Shown piece by piece: positions 29,705-38,673 of a DNA stretch of 64,000 nt (position 1 is the stretch's first letter; every line of letters begins with the position of its first letter). This DNA comes from Metabacillus sp. B2-18. GTDB taxonomy: Bacteria > Bacillota > Bacilli > Bacillales > Bacillaceae. Under the pieces are notes generated by a model. That model was given only the letters and a program-made list of their open reading frames with translations. It searched no databases and was not told the origin of the DNA. The DNA lies in assembly GCF_021117275.1 (NCBI RefSeq), contig NZ_CP088245.1, positions 3,137,501-3,201,500 on the forward strand, in the 5' to 3' direction. The translations under genes and the position numbers were made by a program.

Positions 29705-29814
29705 AATAACATCTCCACCCCATAAAAATTTATGTATAGGCTTTCATACCCCAAAAGAATAATATCATGAGAGGTAAAATATTTCAATCATGGGATGGAG
29801 AATTTTAGAAAAGA

Positions 29815-30777
29815 TTAAAATTTTCTTTTTCCAATATATTTTGCAATACTTTGTAGAGTCGATCGCGCTCGATTTTTAGGTAATTCGTCTAAAATACGAA
29901 ATGCCTTATGAAGATATCTTTCACTAACTTGCGCCGATCTCTCTATCACTCCGGAATTTAATATTTTCTCTAGAATTTGCTGTATATCCTCCGGTGTAGT
30001 TTTCATTGATATTTTTTCTATATCTCTTTTCATGATTGGGTCTTCAAGTGCAAATAGTACTGGTAGTGTGATATTGCCTTGTAAAAGATCACTTCCTACT
30101 GGCTTGCCTAATTCTTCCGCGGTCGAAGTGAAATCTAAAATATCATCGGTAATTTGAAAGGACATCCCAACATAATAGCCGAACCAATAGAGCTTGCGAT
30201 GTACATCCTCAGAAGCACCTGCCGAAACAGCTCCTAATTGACAACTAACAGCAATTAACAATGCAGTTTTTCTCTTAATACGTCTTAAATAGGTTCTTAG
30301 TGTTTGATCAAATTGATACTTGTCTTTTATTTGCTCAATTTCCCCTAAACAAACGTCAACAATGGCTTGAGACAAAATTTTGTGAGCCAATGGATCCTCA
30401 ATATTTGTCATCACTTCTAATGAACGTGCCAATAAATAATCACCTGTGTACATCGCAATACGATTATCATATCTTGATTTAACAGTTGGTTTGCCCCTTC
30501 TTAATTCTGCATCATCTATCACATCATCATGTACGAGAGATGCCATATGTATTGTTTCAAGCGCAACAGCAACATGCTTTACTCGTTGAATGTCATAGTT
30601 ACCAAACATTGCTGAGAGCAAAACAAAAACAGGACGAATTCGCTTCCCTCCTGCTTGCAGCAACTCCAAATTTGCTTGTCTTAAAAGAGGATACTCTGAA
30701 ACAGCAGTCTTCTCAAGCTCTTTTTCAATTATTGTTAGATCATTATTTAAAAATGAATACATTGCTTTTAGTTTCAT
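29815..30777 (-). CDS. hepT: Heptaprenyl diphosphate synthase component II
   Basis: Catalytic subunit of the two-component prenyl synthase that makes the C35 side chain of menaquinone-7. The 320-residue all-alpha protein has GGKRIRPVFVLLSAM near 43, the first aspartate-rich motif LVHDDVIDDAELRRG near 81 and the second motif QITDDILDFTSTAEELGKP near 212. It functions with HepS (31641-32426). Order hepS-menG-hepT on the minus strand is the conserved Bacillus arrangement. A spaced inverted repeat lies in the 143-bp gap to menG. Confidence 0.95.
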   Translation of the reverse strand: MKLKAMYSFLNNDLTIIEKELEKTAVSEYPLLRQANLELLQAGGKRIRPVFVLLSAMFGNYDIQRVKHVAVALETIHMASLVHDDVIDDAELRRGKPTVKSRYDNRIAMYTGDYLLARSLEVMTNIEDPLAHKILSQAIVDVCLGEIEQIKDKYQFDQTLRTYLRRIKRKTALLIAVSCQLGAVSAGASEDVHRKLYWFGYYVGMSFQITDDILDFTSTAEELGKPVGSDLLQGNITLPVLFALEDPIMKRDIEKISMKTTPEDIQQILEKILNSGVIERSAQVSERYLHKAFRILDELPKNRARSTLQSIAKYIGKRKF

Positions 30778-30844
30778 ACGTTTTCACCTTAAACCCTGAA
30801 TTAATGAATTCTCCTTACTTCCACGATATACCATATAAATAGGA

Positions 30845-30908
30845 ATGACCACTATGTTAAAAGAGCAAGCAATATTACTCACATTTCTTAAAACATAAAA
30901 GTGGTCAT
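30845..30908. repeat. Spaced inverted repeat between menG and hepT
   Basis: ATGACCAC (30845-30852) and GTGGTCAT (30901-30908) are exact complements separated by 48 bases. No T tract follows, so a terminator role is unlikely. Confidence 0.45.
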
Positions 30909-30920
30909 GCCGTATATTTT

Positions 30921-31637
30921 TTAATTATTTTCTTTTTCCTTGACTCCTAAATGCATAGCAGCAACTCCGCCGGTAAACGCTTTGACTTCAACTTGTTTAA
31001 ACCCTGCTGCTTCAAACATCTTTGCTAATTCAACCATTCCAGGGAAATCCCGTGCAGATTCTTGTAGCCAAGAATATTCTTTATAGCTTTTAGCAAATAT
31101 CTTCCCAAACATAGGCATGATATAACGAAAATAAATAGTGAAAAATTGTTTAAAAATCGGTAAGGTAGGTTGGGAAGTTTCTATACATACTGCTCTTCCA
31201 CCCGGCTTTAAGACACGATTCATTTCCTGTAGCACTTGCATATAATCTGGTACATTTCTTAAACCAAACCCAATAGTCACAAAATCAAAAGAATTATCTT
31301 CAAATGGAAGCATCATCGCATTTCCATGAATAAGATTTACATTTTGTAAATCAAGGTCCTTGATCTTTTGTTGACCAATTTTAAGCATGTTTTGACTAAA
31401 GTCAAGACCGGTAACACTGCCTTTTGGTCCCACAGCTTCTGAAAGTGCAATGCTCCAATCAGCTGTGCCACAACAAACGTCAAGTGCTTTTTGGCCCGGT
31501 TTAACGTTCATCCGTTTCATTGTCTCTTTTCTCCATGCCTTATGGCGCTGAAAGCTTATAACAGAGTTCATTTGATCGTAATTTTGATAGATTTTCTCAA
31601 ATACTCCATGCACTCTTTCTTCTTTAGACTGATTCAT
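30921..31637 (-). CDS. menG: Demethylmenaquinone methyltransferase
   Basis: UbiE/MenG SAM-dependent C-methyltransferase for the last step of menaquinone synthesis. The 238-residue protein starts [25 protein letters not shown] and has [16 protein letters not shown] near 49 (SAM loop), [12 protein letters not shown] near 78, and the family signature [16 protein letters not shown] near 118. It ends 3 bp before the hepS stop-side boundary is reached on the upstream gene, so hepS and menG are tightly coupled. Confidence 0.96.
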   Translation of the reverse strand: MNQSKEERVHGVFEKIYQNYDQMNSVISFQRHKAWRKETMKRMNVKPGQKALDVCCGTADWSIALSEAVGPKGSVTGLDFSQNMLKIGQQKIKDLDLQNVNLIHGNAMMLPFEDNSFDFVTIGFGLRNVPDYMQVLQEMNRVLKPGGRAVCIETSQPTLPIFKQFFTIYFRYIMPMFGKIFAKSYKEYSWLQESARDFPGMVELAKMFEAAGFKQVEVKAFTGGVAAMHLGVKEKENN

Positions 31638-31640
31638 ATA

Positions 31641-32426
31641 TTACAAACCTTCTTCCACTGTCTTTTTATCATGTAGTAATGCTTCGTGAAAACGAATTGT
31701 ATGAAGTCGTTCTATCAACAAAGTTTTTAAAGAAGGAGCCTTTTGAAATCCTTTATCAAGTAGTGATGCAGTTTTCTCGAAGTACATATTACATGCTTCT
31801 GTTAAAAAGTGAATAGAAAACGAGGTTTTTTTAACAGAATGATCAAAACCTCCATCTTGTACAAACTGAAATTTCTCATGAGATAGTCTTTTATATGTTA
31901 AAAAATGTGTACTGAGCATGTTATAAAAGTCAAGTTTAAAATGATCAGCTACACGTTGAAAAAGACTTGTTTCAACTACTTGAAGACTATTAATAGATGA
32001 ACTCATTTTTTCTTCATCATGATAATAAAGTCTTATTTTATGTTCATTGATTTCCTTAATAGCTAAGGCTAATGTTCGAACCATCTTAATATCCTTAACT
32101 TCTGATAGTAATAAATAATATAGTCCACTAAAATAATCACCTGCAAGAACAGTTAACTGTCTTTGTACAAATTCTCCAGGTTCGATATTAGTCTTTGTCG
32201 AAACATCATCATGTGTATCAAGGGCAATCTGAACAAGCATAGCTGTCACTATATAACTTTCTTTTAATTTCTCCGAAAGGTCTATCTCATCAAAAATTGC
32301 ATAAAAAAGTAGCAATTTATCTTCGTCGATTGTAGGTGAAGGTAAATGTTTTGCTAAATAGGGATGTGAAAGTTTCTCCTCTAGTGCTGTTTTTAATTTT
32401 GCTAAATGTACTTCGATGTCCTGCAA
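31641..32426 (-). CDS. hepS: Heptaprenyl diphosphate synthase component I
   Basis: Non-catalytic subunit that binds substrate and sets chain length together with HepT. I chose the TTG at 32426 (then QDIEVHLAKLKTALEEKL, 261 residues) because AAGGGTG lies six bases upstream and the N-terminus then matches the usual HepS start. A TTG 21 bp further out has no site. It contains KLSHPYLAKHLPSPTIDEDKLLLF near 18 and lacks the two DDxxD motifs of active prenyl synthases, as expected. It is 3 bp from menG. Confidence 0.9.
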   Translation of the reverse strand: MQDIEVHLAKLKTALEEKLSHPYLAKHLPSPTIDEDKLLLFYAIFDEIDLSEKLKESYIVTAMLVQIALDTHDDVSTKTNIEPGEFVQRQLTVLAGDYFSGLYYLLLSEVKDIKMVRTLALAIKEINEHKIRLYYHDEEKMSSSINSLQVVETSLFQRVADHFKLDFYNMLSTHFLTYKRLSHEKFQFVQDGGFDHSVKKTSFSIHFLTEACNMYFEKTASLLDKGFQKAPSLKTLLIERLHTIRFHEALLHDKKTVEEGL

Positions 32427-32687
32427 ATAAATCACCCTTGTCCCCAAAATAACATTCTATCTCTAATTTATTACATGTATTGTTTTCTTAAACTAAACTT
32501 TGTACTCGCCTCGTCTAGAAAAGGGGACAATTGCATACTTTTCACTCCACTTTTCTAATTCTGCCTACCAATGTTACTTTATATATTATATATCATTTTT
32601 CTAGAAGAAATTTAAGCCTGTACCATTATACCACAATTATAGGCAATTGTTATTTATTGATATGTAATCTTAAACTTCGTTAAACGC

Positions 32688-32711
32688 AAAGAAAAGCAGG
32701 AGAACCTGCTT
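32688..32711 (-). terminator. Terminator of folE-mtrB
   Basis: AAGCAGG-TTCT-CCTGCTT starts at the mtrB stop codon and is followed by TTCTTTG on the minus strand. Confidence 0.7.
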
Positions 32712-32934
32712 ATTTACGAGAATCACTCTCTATTTCACCAATTCCAGATTGAATTTGTGCTTTACCTCTTATTTTGATTGCCGATGTATGCTCAGTAAAT
32801 TGCGCAATCATCACTTCACCCTTATCTAGTTTCTCCGAATGATGGAAACGTGTATCAGAACCCCTTGTCAGTCCGATTACATGAACGCCATCTTCAATTG
32901 CTTTAATCACAACAAAGTCATTTTTTTGATTCAT
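32710..32934 (-). CDS. mtrB: trp RNA-binding attenuation protein TRAP
   Basis: RNA-binding regulator that forms an 11-subunit ring, binds tryptophan and then NAG triplets in trp leaders. The 74-residue protein shows [21 protein letters not shown] (tryptophan-pocket region), [30 protein letters not shown] with the RNA-contacting Glu, Lys and Lys/Arg residues, and ends GEIESDSRK. Its cognate target is visible in the same window at 25331-25387. It follows folE by 100 bp, as mtrAB in B. subtilis. Confidence 0.96.
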   Translation of the reverse strand: MNQKNDFVVIKAIEDGVHVIGLTRGSDTRFHHSEKLDKGEVMIAQFTEHTSAIKIRGKAQIQSGIGEIESDSRK

Positions 32935-33034
32935 CCCTGCACCTGCCTATTTACAGAATGTTGTCTTATCTATCATACCATTCCTGTTAAGTAAAACCTA
33001 TTAATATGTTTTTACTTCCAACCTGTATAGGTAC

Positions 33035-33601
33035 TTATCCTTTTATCAAAGATAGTACCTCTGCTCTTGATGCCTCATCTTTTCGGAATACCCCTCTTAC
33101 AGCAGACGTAACCGTTTGTGCCCCAGGTTTTTTTATCCCTCTCATTGTCATACACATATGCTCGGCTTCAACAACGACCATTACTCCGTGTGGATCGAGT
33201 GATTCATTAATACTATTAGCTATGGTCGATGTAATCCGCTCCTGTAATTGTGGTCGTTTCGCTACTGCCTCTACTGCACGTGCAAGTTTACTCAATCCTG
33301 TTACTTTTCCACCTTTAGGTATATATGCTACATGAGCTTTTCCGTAGAAAGGTACGAGGTGGTGTTCACACATTGAATAAAACGGGATATCCTTTACTAA
33401 TACAAGTTCTTCATGATCTTCCCCAAAAATCGTTTGAAAATGTTCAGATGGATCTTCATTTAACCCGCTAAATACCTCAGCATACATTTTCGCCACTCGC
33501 TTTGGTGTATCTATCAAACCCTCGCGATTAGGATCTTCCCCTACCGCTTCAAGAATCAATTTTACAGCGTGTTCAATCTGTTCAAAATTAACTTCACTCA
33601 T
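33035..33601 (-). CDS. folE: GTP cyclohydrolase I
   Basis: Zinc enzyme making 7,8-dihydroneopterin triphosphate from GTP, the first step of folate synthesis (mtrA in older nomenclature). The 188-residue protein has [19 protein letters not shown] near 21, [33 protein letters not shown] near 75 with zinc Cys and His, and [18 protein letters not shown] near 145. It precedes mtrB, linking folate and tryptophan control (shared anthranilate/PABA chemistry). Confidence 0.97.
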   Translation of the reverse strand: MSEVNFEQIEHAVKLILEAVGEDPNREGLIDTPKRVAKMYAEVFSGLNEDPSEHFQTIFGEDHEELVLVKDIPFYSMCEHHLVPFYGKAHVAYIPKGGKVTGLSKLARAVEAVAKRPQLQERITSTIANSINESLDPHGVMVVVEAEHMCMTMRGIKKPGAQTVTSAVRGVFRKDEASRAEVLSLIKG

Positions 33602-33697
33602 GTTGGGACCTCCTGGACATTCTTTTGTAGAGATTCTAGCATAATCAAAGGATGAAAAGCAAAGTGGATTAACTAAGAGGAATTTGTTTTCTTACAA

Positions 33698-33723
33698 ATG
33701 AAAAGCCCCTTAAATAAGGGGCT
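33698..33723 (-). terminator. Terminator of hbs
   Basis: AGCCCCTT/AAGGGGCT (33704-33723) forms a palindromic stem followed by TTCATTTG on the minus strand, about 50 bp past the hbs stop. Confidence 0.8.
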
Positions 33724-33770
33724 CTGTGAAGAAAGCTTGTATGTAATAGTAATTACATGACAAATTAAAC

Positions 33771-34049
33771 TTATTTTCCTGCTACTGCATCTTTAAGTGC
33801 TTTACCTGGTTTGAAAGCAGGCACCTTGCTTGCAGCAATTTCAATCTCTTCACCAGTTTGTGGGTTACGACCTTTACGAGCCGCACGCTCACGAACTTCA
33901 AAGTTACCGAAACCGATAAGTTGTACTTTATCACCGTCTTTTAGTGCATCTAAAATTGTATCGAAAACAGCATCAACTGCTTTAGTTGCGTCTTTTTTAG
34001 ATAACTCACTAGCTTCTGCTACTGCGTTGATAAGTTCTGTTTTATTCAT
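33771..34049 (-). CDS. hbs: DNA-binding protein HU
   Basis: Nucleoid-associated HU protein, dimeric, bending DNA without sequence preference and essential in Bacillus. The 92-residue protein starts [23 protein letters not shown]. It has the beta-arm signature [24 protein letters not shown] near 46 and ends [18 protein letters not shown] chose the ATG at 34049, which lies after GGAGGTGAAAGGC, over a GTG nine bases upstream inside that site. Two candidate promoters lie upstream (34119-34147 and 34155-34183). Confidence 0.97.
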   Translation of the reverse strand: MNKTELINAVAEASELSKKDATKAVDAVFDTILDALKDGDKVQLIGFGNFEVRERAARKGRNPQTGEEIEIAASKVPAFKPGKALKDAVAGK

Positions 34050-34118
34050 GCCTTTCACCTCCTCCCAAAGGGATGGAACTCTTATTAGTCTTCATTTCTT
34101 CACAGTTTTGATTAATTG

Positions 34119-34147
34119 TATACATGATATCGTGATATTACTATCAA
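34119..34147 (-). promoter_or_regulatory. Candidate proximal hbs promoter
   Basis: TTGATA (34142-34147) and TGTATA (34119-34124) are spaced by 17 bp and read toward hbs. Tandem promoters are known for hbs in B. subtilis; that these are the active ones is inferred. Confidence 0.45.
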
Positions 34148-34154
34148 CACGCTT

Positions 34155-34183
34155 ATCTTATACGATTTTTCTACATATTTCAA
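34155..34183 (-). promoter_or_regulatory. Candidate distal hbs promoter
   Basis: TTGAAA (34178-34183) and TAAGAT (34155-34160) are spaced by 17 bp and read toward hbs, just upstream of the proximal candidate. Confidence 0.45.
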
Positions 34184-34383
34184 TGATTTTCATCATGAAT
34201 ATTGGTTATTTAGGAAGAATCGACCAATAGAGAAAACAATTTCTTTAAAAAGATTAACACAATCATTCAAGCGAATCAAGCAATTACCGAATAAAAAACC
34301 ACTTGTATCAAGGATTTACGCTTTTTTTACGAACGTACGTTTTGACACAAGGAGATTTTTGACATTATTTATTTCTAATAAAA

Positions 34384-34412
34384 CAAAAAAAGACCTCTTA
34401 GAATAGAGGTCA
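34384..34412 (-). terminator. Terminator of spoIVA
   Basis: GACCTCT/AGAGGTC stem (34393-34412) with a six-base loop is followed by seven T on the minus strand, directly after the spoIVA stop. Confidence 0.9.
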
Positions 34413-34417
34413 AATCT

Positions 34418-35896
34418 TTACAATATGATGGCAATTAATCCGCCAGAGCCTTCATTGATAATTCTTTCTAATGTTTCTTTTAGCTTGTAACGAGCATTTT
34501 CAGGCATTAATGATAATTTAGCTTGTATACCTTCTCGTACAATTGAACTTAAACTGCGTCCGAAAATATCCGAATTCCAGATAGAAAGTGGGTTATCTTC
34601 AAAGTCTTGCATAAGGTATCGAACAAGTTCTTCTGACTGTTTTTCTGTGCCTATAATTGGCGCAAATTCTGATTCAACATCCACTTTGATCATATGGATG
34701 GAAGGTGCAACAGCTTTTAAGCGAACTCCAAATCTAGAACCTTGACGAATAATTTCAGGTTCATCAAGACTCATATCCGCAAGGGCTGGTGCTGCAATAC
34801 CATAACCAGTTTGCTTCACCATTCGGAGTGCATCAGAAACTTGATCATATTCTGCCTTCGCATAAGCAAAGTCTTGCATTAACTGTAGTAAATGATCCTT
34901 ACCACGAATTTCAACCCCTACAACTTCTTTAAGGATTTGATCATAAAGATCATCTGGAGCATATAGGTCAATCTCGGCAATTCCTTGCCCCATTTCAATA
35001 CCAGCCAAGCTTGCTCTATTAATAAAGTCATACTCGCTGAATTGACCTACAACACGGTCTACATCGCGTAACCTCTTAATATCTTTAACTGTATCTTTAA
35101 CAGCCTCTTGATAGCTTTGTCTTAACCAATGATCCTCTCGTAATACCATAACCCAGCTTGGAAGATTTACATTCACCTCAAGTACAGGGAACTCGTATAG
35201 AGATTCTCTAAGTACACTCATGACATCTGTTTCTCTCATGCTTTCAACACTCATTGCGAGGACAGGAATATCATATTTTTCATTTAATTCTTTGCGAAGG
35301 GCTTCTGTTTCTGGGTGATGAGGATGAACCGTATTAATAATCATAATAAACGGCTTTCCTACTTCTTTTAACTCTTCAATAACTCTAGCTTCAGCTTCTA
35401 AATAGTCATGGCGTGGAATGTCACCGATAGAACCATCTGTCGTAATGACACATCCTAGTGTTGAATGTTCTTGAATTACTTTACGTGTACCAATTTCTGC
35501 TGCTTCATGAAAAGGTATTGGCTCTTCATACCACGGAGTGTTGATCATGCGAGGACCATTTTCATCCTCATACCCTTTGGCTCCTGGAACTGTGTAACCT
35601 ACACAATCTACTAATCTAATATTGACATCAAGCCCCTCATCTACATGAATAGAAACTGCTTGATTCGGGACAAATTTCGGCTCAGTAGTCATAATTGTTT
35701 TACCAGCTGCACTTTGTGGTAATTCATCTTGAGCTCTAGCTTTGTCAGATTCATTGTCAATGTTAGGTAGTACGACTAATTCCATGAACTTTTTAATAAA
35801 AGTAGATTTACCTGTTCTAACTGCACCAACTACTCCTAAATATATATCGCCACCAGTTCGTTCAGCGATATCCTTGAAAATATCTACTTTTTCCAA
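34418..35896 (-). CDS. spoIVA: Stage IV sporulation protein A, spore coat basement ATPase
   Basis: SpoIVA polymerises on the forespore outer membrane using ATP and forms the platform for coat assembly. The 492-residue protein has a Walker A GAVRTGKSTFIKKF near residue 24, a sensor threonine region, and DCVGYTVPGAKGYED near 98 in the P-loop domain. A middle domain follows, then a C-terminal region ending GSGGLIAIIL. The start is a TTG with GGGAGGGG upstream. A σE-like promoter lies at 35961-35990. Length equals that of B. subtilis SpoIVA. Confidence 0.97.
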   Translation of the reverse strand: MEKVDIFKDIAERTGGDIYLGVVGAVRTGKSTFIKKFMELVVLPNIDNESDKARAQDELPQSAAGKTIMTTEPKFVPNQAVSIHVDEGLDVNIRLVDCVGYTVPGAKGYEDENGPRMINTPWYEEPIPFHEAAEIGTRKVIQEHSTLGCVITTDGSIGDIPRHDYLEAEARVIEELKEVGKPFIMIINTVHPHHPETEALRKELNEKYDIPVLAMSVESMRETDVMSVLRESLYEFPVLEVNVNLPSWVMVLREDHWLRQSYQEAVKDTVKDIKRLRDVDRVVGQFSEYDFINRASLAGIEMGQGIAEIDLYAPDDLYDQILKEVVGVEIRGKDHLLQLMQDFAYAKAEYDQVSDALRMVKQTGYGIAAPALADMSLDEPEIIRQGSRFGVRLKAVAPSIHMIKVDVESEFAPIIGTEKQSEELVRYLMQDFEDNPLSIWNSDIFGRSLSSIVREGIQAKLSLMPENARYKLKETLERIINEGSGGLIAIIL

Positions 35897-35960
35897 GTGA
35901 TCCCCTCCCGATCATACAATATTGGGATAAAGCTTATCCGTTTTCTTATAGGACACTATA

Positions 35961-35990
35961 TATGTATGACATTGTCCTATTTATTTATGA
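35961..35990 (-). promoter_or_regulatory. Candidate σE promoter of spoIVA
   Basis: TCATAAA (35984-35990) and CATACATA (35961-35968) with a 15-bp spacer resemble the σE consensus (KMATATT, CATACAHT). spoIVA is known to be mother-cell expressed under σE. Inverted arms ATAGGACA/TGTCCTAT (35948-35955, 35973-35980) flank the -10. Confidence 0.5.
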
Positions 35991-36055
35991 CTTTGTTTCT
36001 AAATTTTTTTAGGTATTCTCCAAATTAGTCATTGGTCATAAAAGCGAAAAAAGAA

Positions 36056-36092
36056 AACCCTTCTTTTAGAGTGTATTCTCCAAAGAAGGGTT
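36056..36092 (-). terminator. Terminator of yphF
   Basis: AACCCTTCTTT pairs with AAAGAAGGGTT (36056-36066 with 36082-36092), followed by TTCTTTTTTC on the minus strand, 34 bp past the yphF stop. Confidence 0.85.
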
Positions 36093-36125
36093 CATGACTT
36101 ATTTTTAAAATTTTTTAAAAAGAAT

Positions 36126-36848
36126 TTATTGGCCATCTGTATCAAAGATCGGTTCCCCAGCATCATTTATTGTATAAGGTAAGGAATAGGCAGGTACAAA
36201 AGGTTTCCCGTCTAAAAGAACACCGCGAATATCATCGCCGGGCTTAAAGCTGTGCGTACTATCTTGTAAAGCTTTGGATAAATCGATGCGATAATCCACA
36301 TAAATTTTTGCCTCTTTATCTATAACTAGAGGTAAATATTCTCCTGAATATGGACTCTCAATCATCGGTGGCTCTTTATACCCTAATTTTTCATAGTTTA
36401 ATGTATAGATATCATTTGTAATAAGATCTTCAAATGGTGGATATCCGTTCGCTTGACGATAGACATTTAATTTGATCGTCAACTCATGTATCTCCTCAGA
36501 AATACGTAAATCAATTAATTTAACAGTAGGATCTTCTTCTACATCCACTAACACATACTGGTAAATCCCACCGCTTTCATAGGCTGTACCAGGTGGCTCA
36601 GCCATATATTTAGGTGTTATTGCAGAAAAATCAATAGGATACTTTTGATAAATAGGTGTTGACATATCCTTTGTTTTGATCGGCAGCAACCCACCTGTAT
36701 CTTGTTGGTATTGATCTACAGACTTCTGCACAGCAGCTATTTGGTCATCATAAGGTACTGTGTTTTTCTGTAATTTCTCTTCCGGGTAAAGACATCCAGA
36801 TAAAAGGATGCAACCAAAAATCACTAGCAAAATTTTATAGAATTTCAT
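36126..36848 (-). CDS. yphF: Lipoprotein YphF
   Basis: Conserved Bacillus lipoprotein of unknown function, associated by position with spoIVA. I chose the ATG at 36848 (MKFYKILLVIFGCILLSGCLY, 240 residues): a clear lipoprotein signal with lipobox LSGC, and AAAGG 12 bases upstream. The ATG four codons earlier abuts that site. The mature part is soluble with no known catalytic motif. It contains repeated PYSGEYLP / DYRID patterns typical of YphF. It follows yphE by 26 bp. Confidence 0.85.
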   Translation of the reverse strand: MKFYKILLVIFGCILLSGCLYPEEKLQKNTVPYDDQIAAVQKSVDQYQQDTGGLLPIKTKDMSTPIYQKYPIDFSAITPKYMAEPPGTAYESGGIYQYVLVDVEEDPTVKLIDLRISEEIHELTIKLNVYRQANGYPPFEDLITNDIYTLNYEKLGYKEPPMIESPYSGEYLPLVIDKEAKIYVDYRIDLSKALQDSTHSFKPGDDIRGVLLDGKPFVPAYSLPYTINDAGEPIFDTDGQ

Positions 36849-36874
36849 TCTAAATAACATCCTTTTATTAAGTA

Positions 36875-37075
36875 TTATTCCGATACAGGTCCAGTAAAAA
36901 CAACGAACAAAATAATTAACCCTGCTAGAATCATAAAAAGATAGGCAAAAACTGAAACGATTACTTTAAATATACCTTTTAACTTAAATCGACTTAAATA
37001 AATGAGTAAAATTGAGATAAACATAAAAGCCATTGATGCAAATGAAATCCACATCTTCATAAGGGCTACACTCAT
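36875..37075 (-). CDS. yphE: DUF2768 small membrane protein YphE
   Basis: Small protein of 66 residues with two membrane segments (MWISFASMAFMFISILLIYL and VIVSVFAYLFMILAGLIILFVVF) joined by a basic loop (SRFKLKG). The family is conserved beside yphF and spoIVA in Bacillus and its function is unknown. GAGGAG precedes the ATG. It probably shares a transcript with yphF. Confidence 0.82.
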   Translation of the reverse strand: MSVALMKMWISFASMAFMFISILLIYLSRFKLKGIFKVIVSVFAYLFMILAGLIILFVVFTGPVSE

Positions 37076-37535
37076 AAAGACTCCTCCTCATACAAAAAGC
37101 TCAGGGAAATATTAAGACTTAAACAATAAAATAAATAATGTCGAACTCCATGGTTGATTATATTATACTTTTAGAGGCTTGTCCAAGGAGGTAAAGTTCA
37201 TTTAAATACTCTAAGTAAACGTTTAAACAAAAAAGCTGAAGTAAAGAGGGGACGAACTTTACTTCAGCCACAGAACCGACTAAATAGTACCCAAACTATA
37301 AGAACAACTCTTATTTGACTACCATGCATTTTATGCGGAAGTATTATGTTTTGTATCATCTAATGCCTAGTTACGCCATTAAACTTTCACTTTAGATAAT
37401 GTACAGGCTTTTAGGATTAAATTGACAAAAATCATACGATCCACAAACGAAGTAATCATAAACCTTATAGGATATTGTTTCTTTGTTTTTATTTCTTGTT
37501 ATCATATGCTGATTGATGATTATACGTCACCTAAA
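37076..37535. other. Intergenic region between gpsA and yphE
   Basis: This 460-bp gap contains a strong minus-strand terminator at 37229-37268, far (about 270 bp) from the gpsA stop. The stretch 37269-37535 has no frame with a ribosome binding site that I would call a gene. The yphE end (37076-37228) should hold the yphE promoter. Confidence 0.55.
37229..37268 (-). terminator. Terminator between gpsA and yphE
   Basis: GCTGAAGTAAAG (37235-37246) and CTTTACTTCAGC (37257-37268) are exact complements of 12 bp around a ten-base loop. Six T follow on the minus strand. It ends transcripts coming from gpsA or from an unrecognised unit in between. Confidence 0.92.
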
Positions 37536-38567
37536 TTAACGATTCTCCATGATATTTACCAGGTCTTCCATTTCATGAGTTTTAACACGAGCCATTAACG
37601 AATCAACCGCTTCTTTTGGAGATTTACCGTTAAATAACACTTCATATAACGCCTCAGTAATTGGCATCTTCACATGGTATTTTTGAGCAAGCTGATAGGC
37701 TGCTTTTGTCGTTCTTACCCCTTCAACAACCATCCCCATGTTTTCTAACACTTCGTCCAGGTTATGCCCCTTACCTAAAAGATTACCAGCACGCCAGTTT
37801 CTCGAATGAACGCTTGTACACGTTACAATTAAATCTCCAATTCCTGTTAGCCCAGAGAAAGTTAAAGGGTTTCCTCCCATTTTACTACCTAGACGTGCAA
37901 TTTCGGCCAATCCCCTTGTGATAAGGGCAGCTTTCGCATTATCTCCATAGCCAAGTCCATCTGTAATCCCCGCGGCTAGCGCAATAATATTTTTTAATGC
38001 CCCACCAATTTCCACACCGATAATATCTGGATTTGTATAAACACGAAAATTTTGATTAATAAATAGATCTTGTATGTATTCAGCCGCTTTCATATTTTTT
38101 GAAGAAGAAGTCACGGTAGTGATATGGCGTTGACTAACTTCCTCTGCATGACTTGGTCCAGATAAGACAACAATATCTCTTAATAGCTGAGATGGCACTT
38201 CTTCTTCAATAATTTCTGAAATTCGCAGCAAAGTATCCGGTTCAATTCCTTTACTAACATGAACAAACGTTACGCGTTCTTTTATAACCTTAATTATATC
38301 TTTAAGAACTTCACGTATTGCTTTTGTTGGTACGGCTAATATAACAGTCTTTACATCTTTTAAACTTTCTTCAAAATCTGAATAACCAACAATGTTTTCT
38401 GGGAGGTCAATACCTGGGAGATACTTTTCATTTCTTCGTGTCGAATTAATTTCGCTTATTAATTCAGGACGATGCCCCCATAACTTTACACGATGTCCAT
38501 TATCAGAAAGAACGATGGCTAGTGCTGTTCCCCAGCTCCCCGCACCTACTACCGTAATTTGTTCCAT
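37536..38567 (-). CDS. gpsA: Glycerol-3-phosphate dehydrogenase [NAD(P)+]
   Basis: Reduces dihydroxyacetone phosphate to sn-glycerol-3-phosphate, the start of phospholipid synthesis. The 343-residue protein has the Rossmann motif [15 protein letters not shown] near 5, VSKGIEPDT near 104, [10 protein letters not shown] near 137, the catalytic Lys in [14 protein letters not shown] near 188, and [12 protein letters not shown] near 243. AAAGGTG precedes the ATG. It follows der by 106 bp, the usual der-gpsA pair. Confidence 0.96.
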   Translation of the reverse strand: MEQITVVGAGSWGTALAIVLSDNGHRVKLWGHRPELISEINSTRRNEKYLPGIDLPENIVGYSDFEESLKDVKTVILAVPTKAIREVLKDIIKVIKERVTFVHVSKGIEPDTLLRISEIIEEEVPSQLLRDIVVLSGPSHAEEVSQRHITTVTSSSKNMKAAEYIQDLFINQNFRVYTNPDIIGVEIGGALKNIIALAAGITDGLGYGDNAKAALITRGLAEIARLGSKMGGNPLTFSGLTGIGDLIVTCTSVHSRNWRAGNLLGKGHNLDEVLENMGMVVEGVRTTKAAYQLAQKYHVKMPITEALYEVLFNGKSPKEAVDSLMARVKTHEMEDLVNIMENR

Positions 38568-38673
38568 GTTATCACACCTTTCAGAACAATTTTAACAAAA
38601 AGTAACAGGATTACCTGTTACTTTACCTTTAAAACATTACTAACCCTTGAAGGTAAACAATTAGATTTGGCTA

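Larger units (their letters stand above)
34059..34417. other. Intergenic region between spoIVA and hbs
   Basis: The hbs-proximal half holds two tandem candidate promoters and the hbs leader. The spoIVA end holds its terminator (34384-34412). The stretch from about 34190 to 34380 is AT-rich, with no gene or structure I can support beyond a short ACGTACGT palindrome near 34334. Confidence 0.5.

Noticed and set aside
30486..30842. 118-codon plus-strand frame opposite hepT
   Set aside because: It is antisense to the DDxxD region of hepT and encodes no recognisable domain.
33006..33335. 109-codon plus-strand frame opposite folE
   Set aside because: It is antisense to the zinc-site region of GTP cyclohydrolase I and has no supporting signals.
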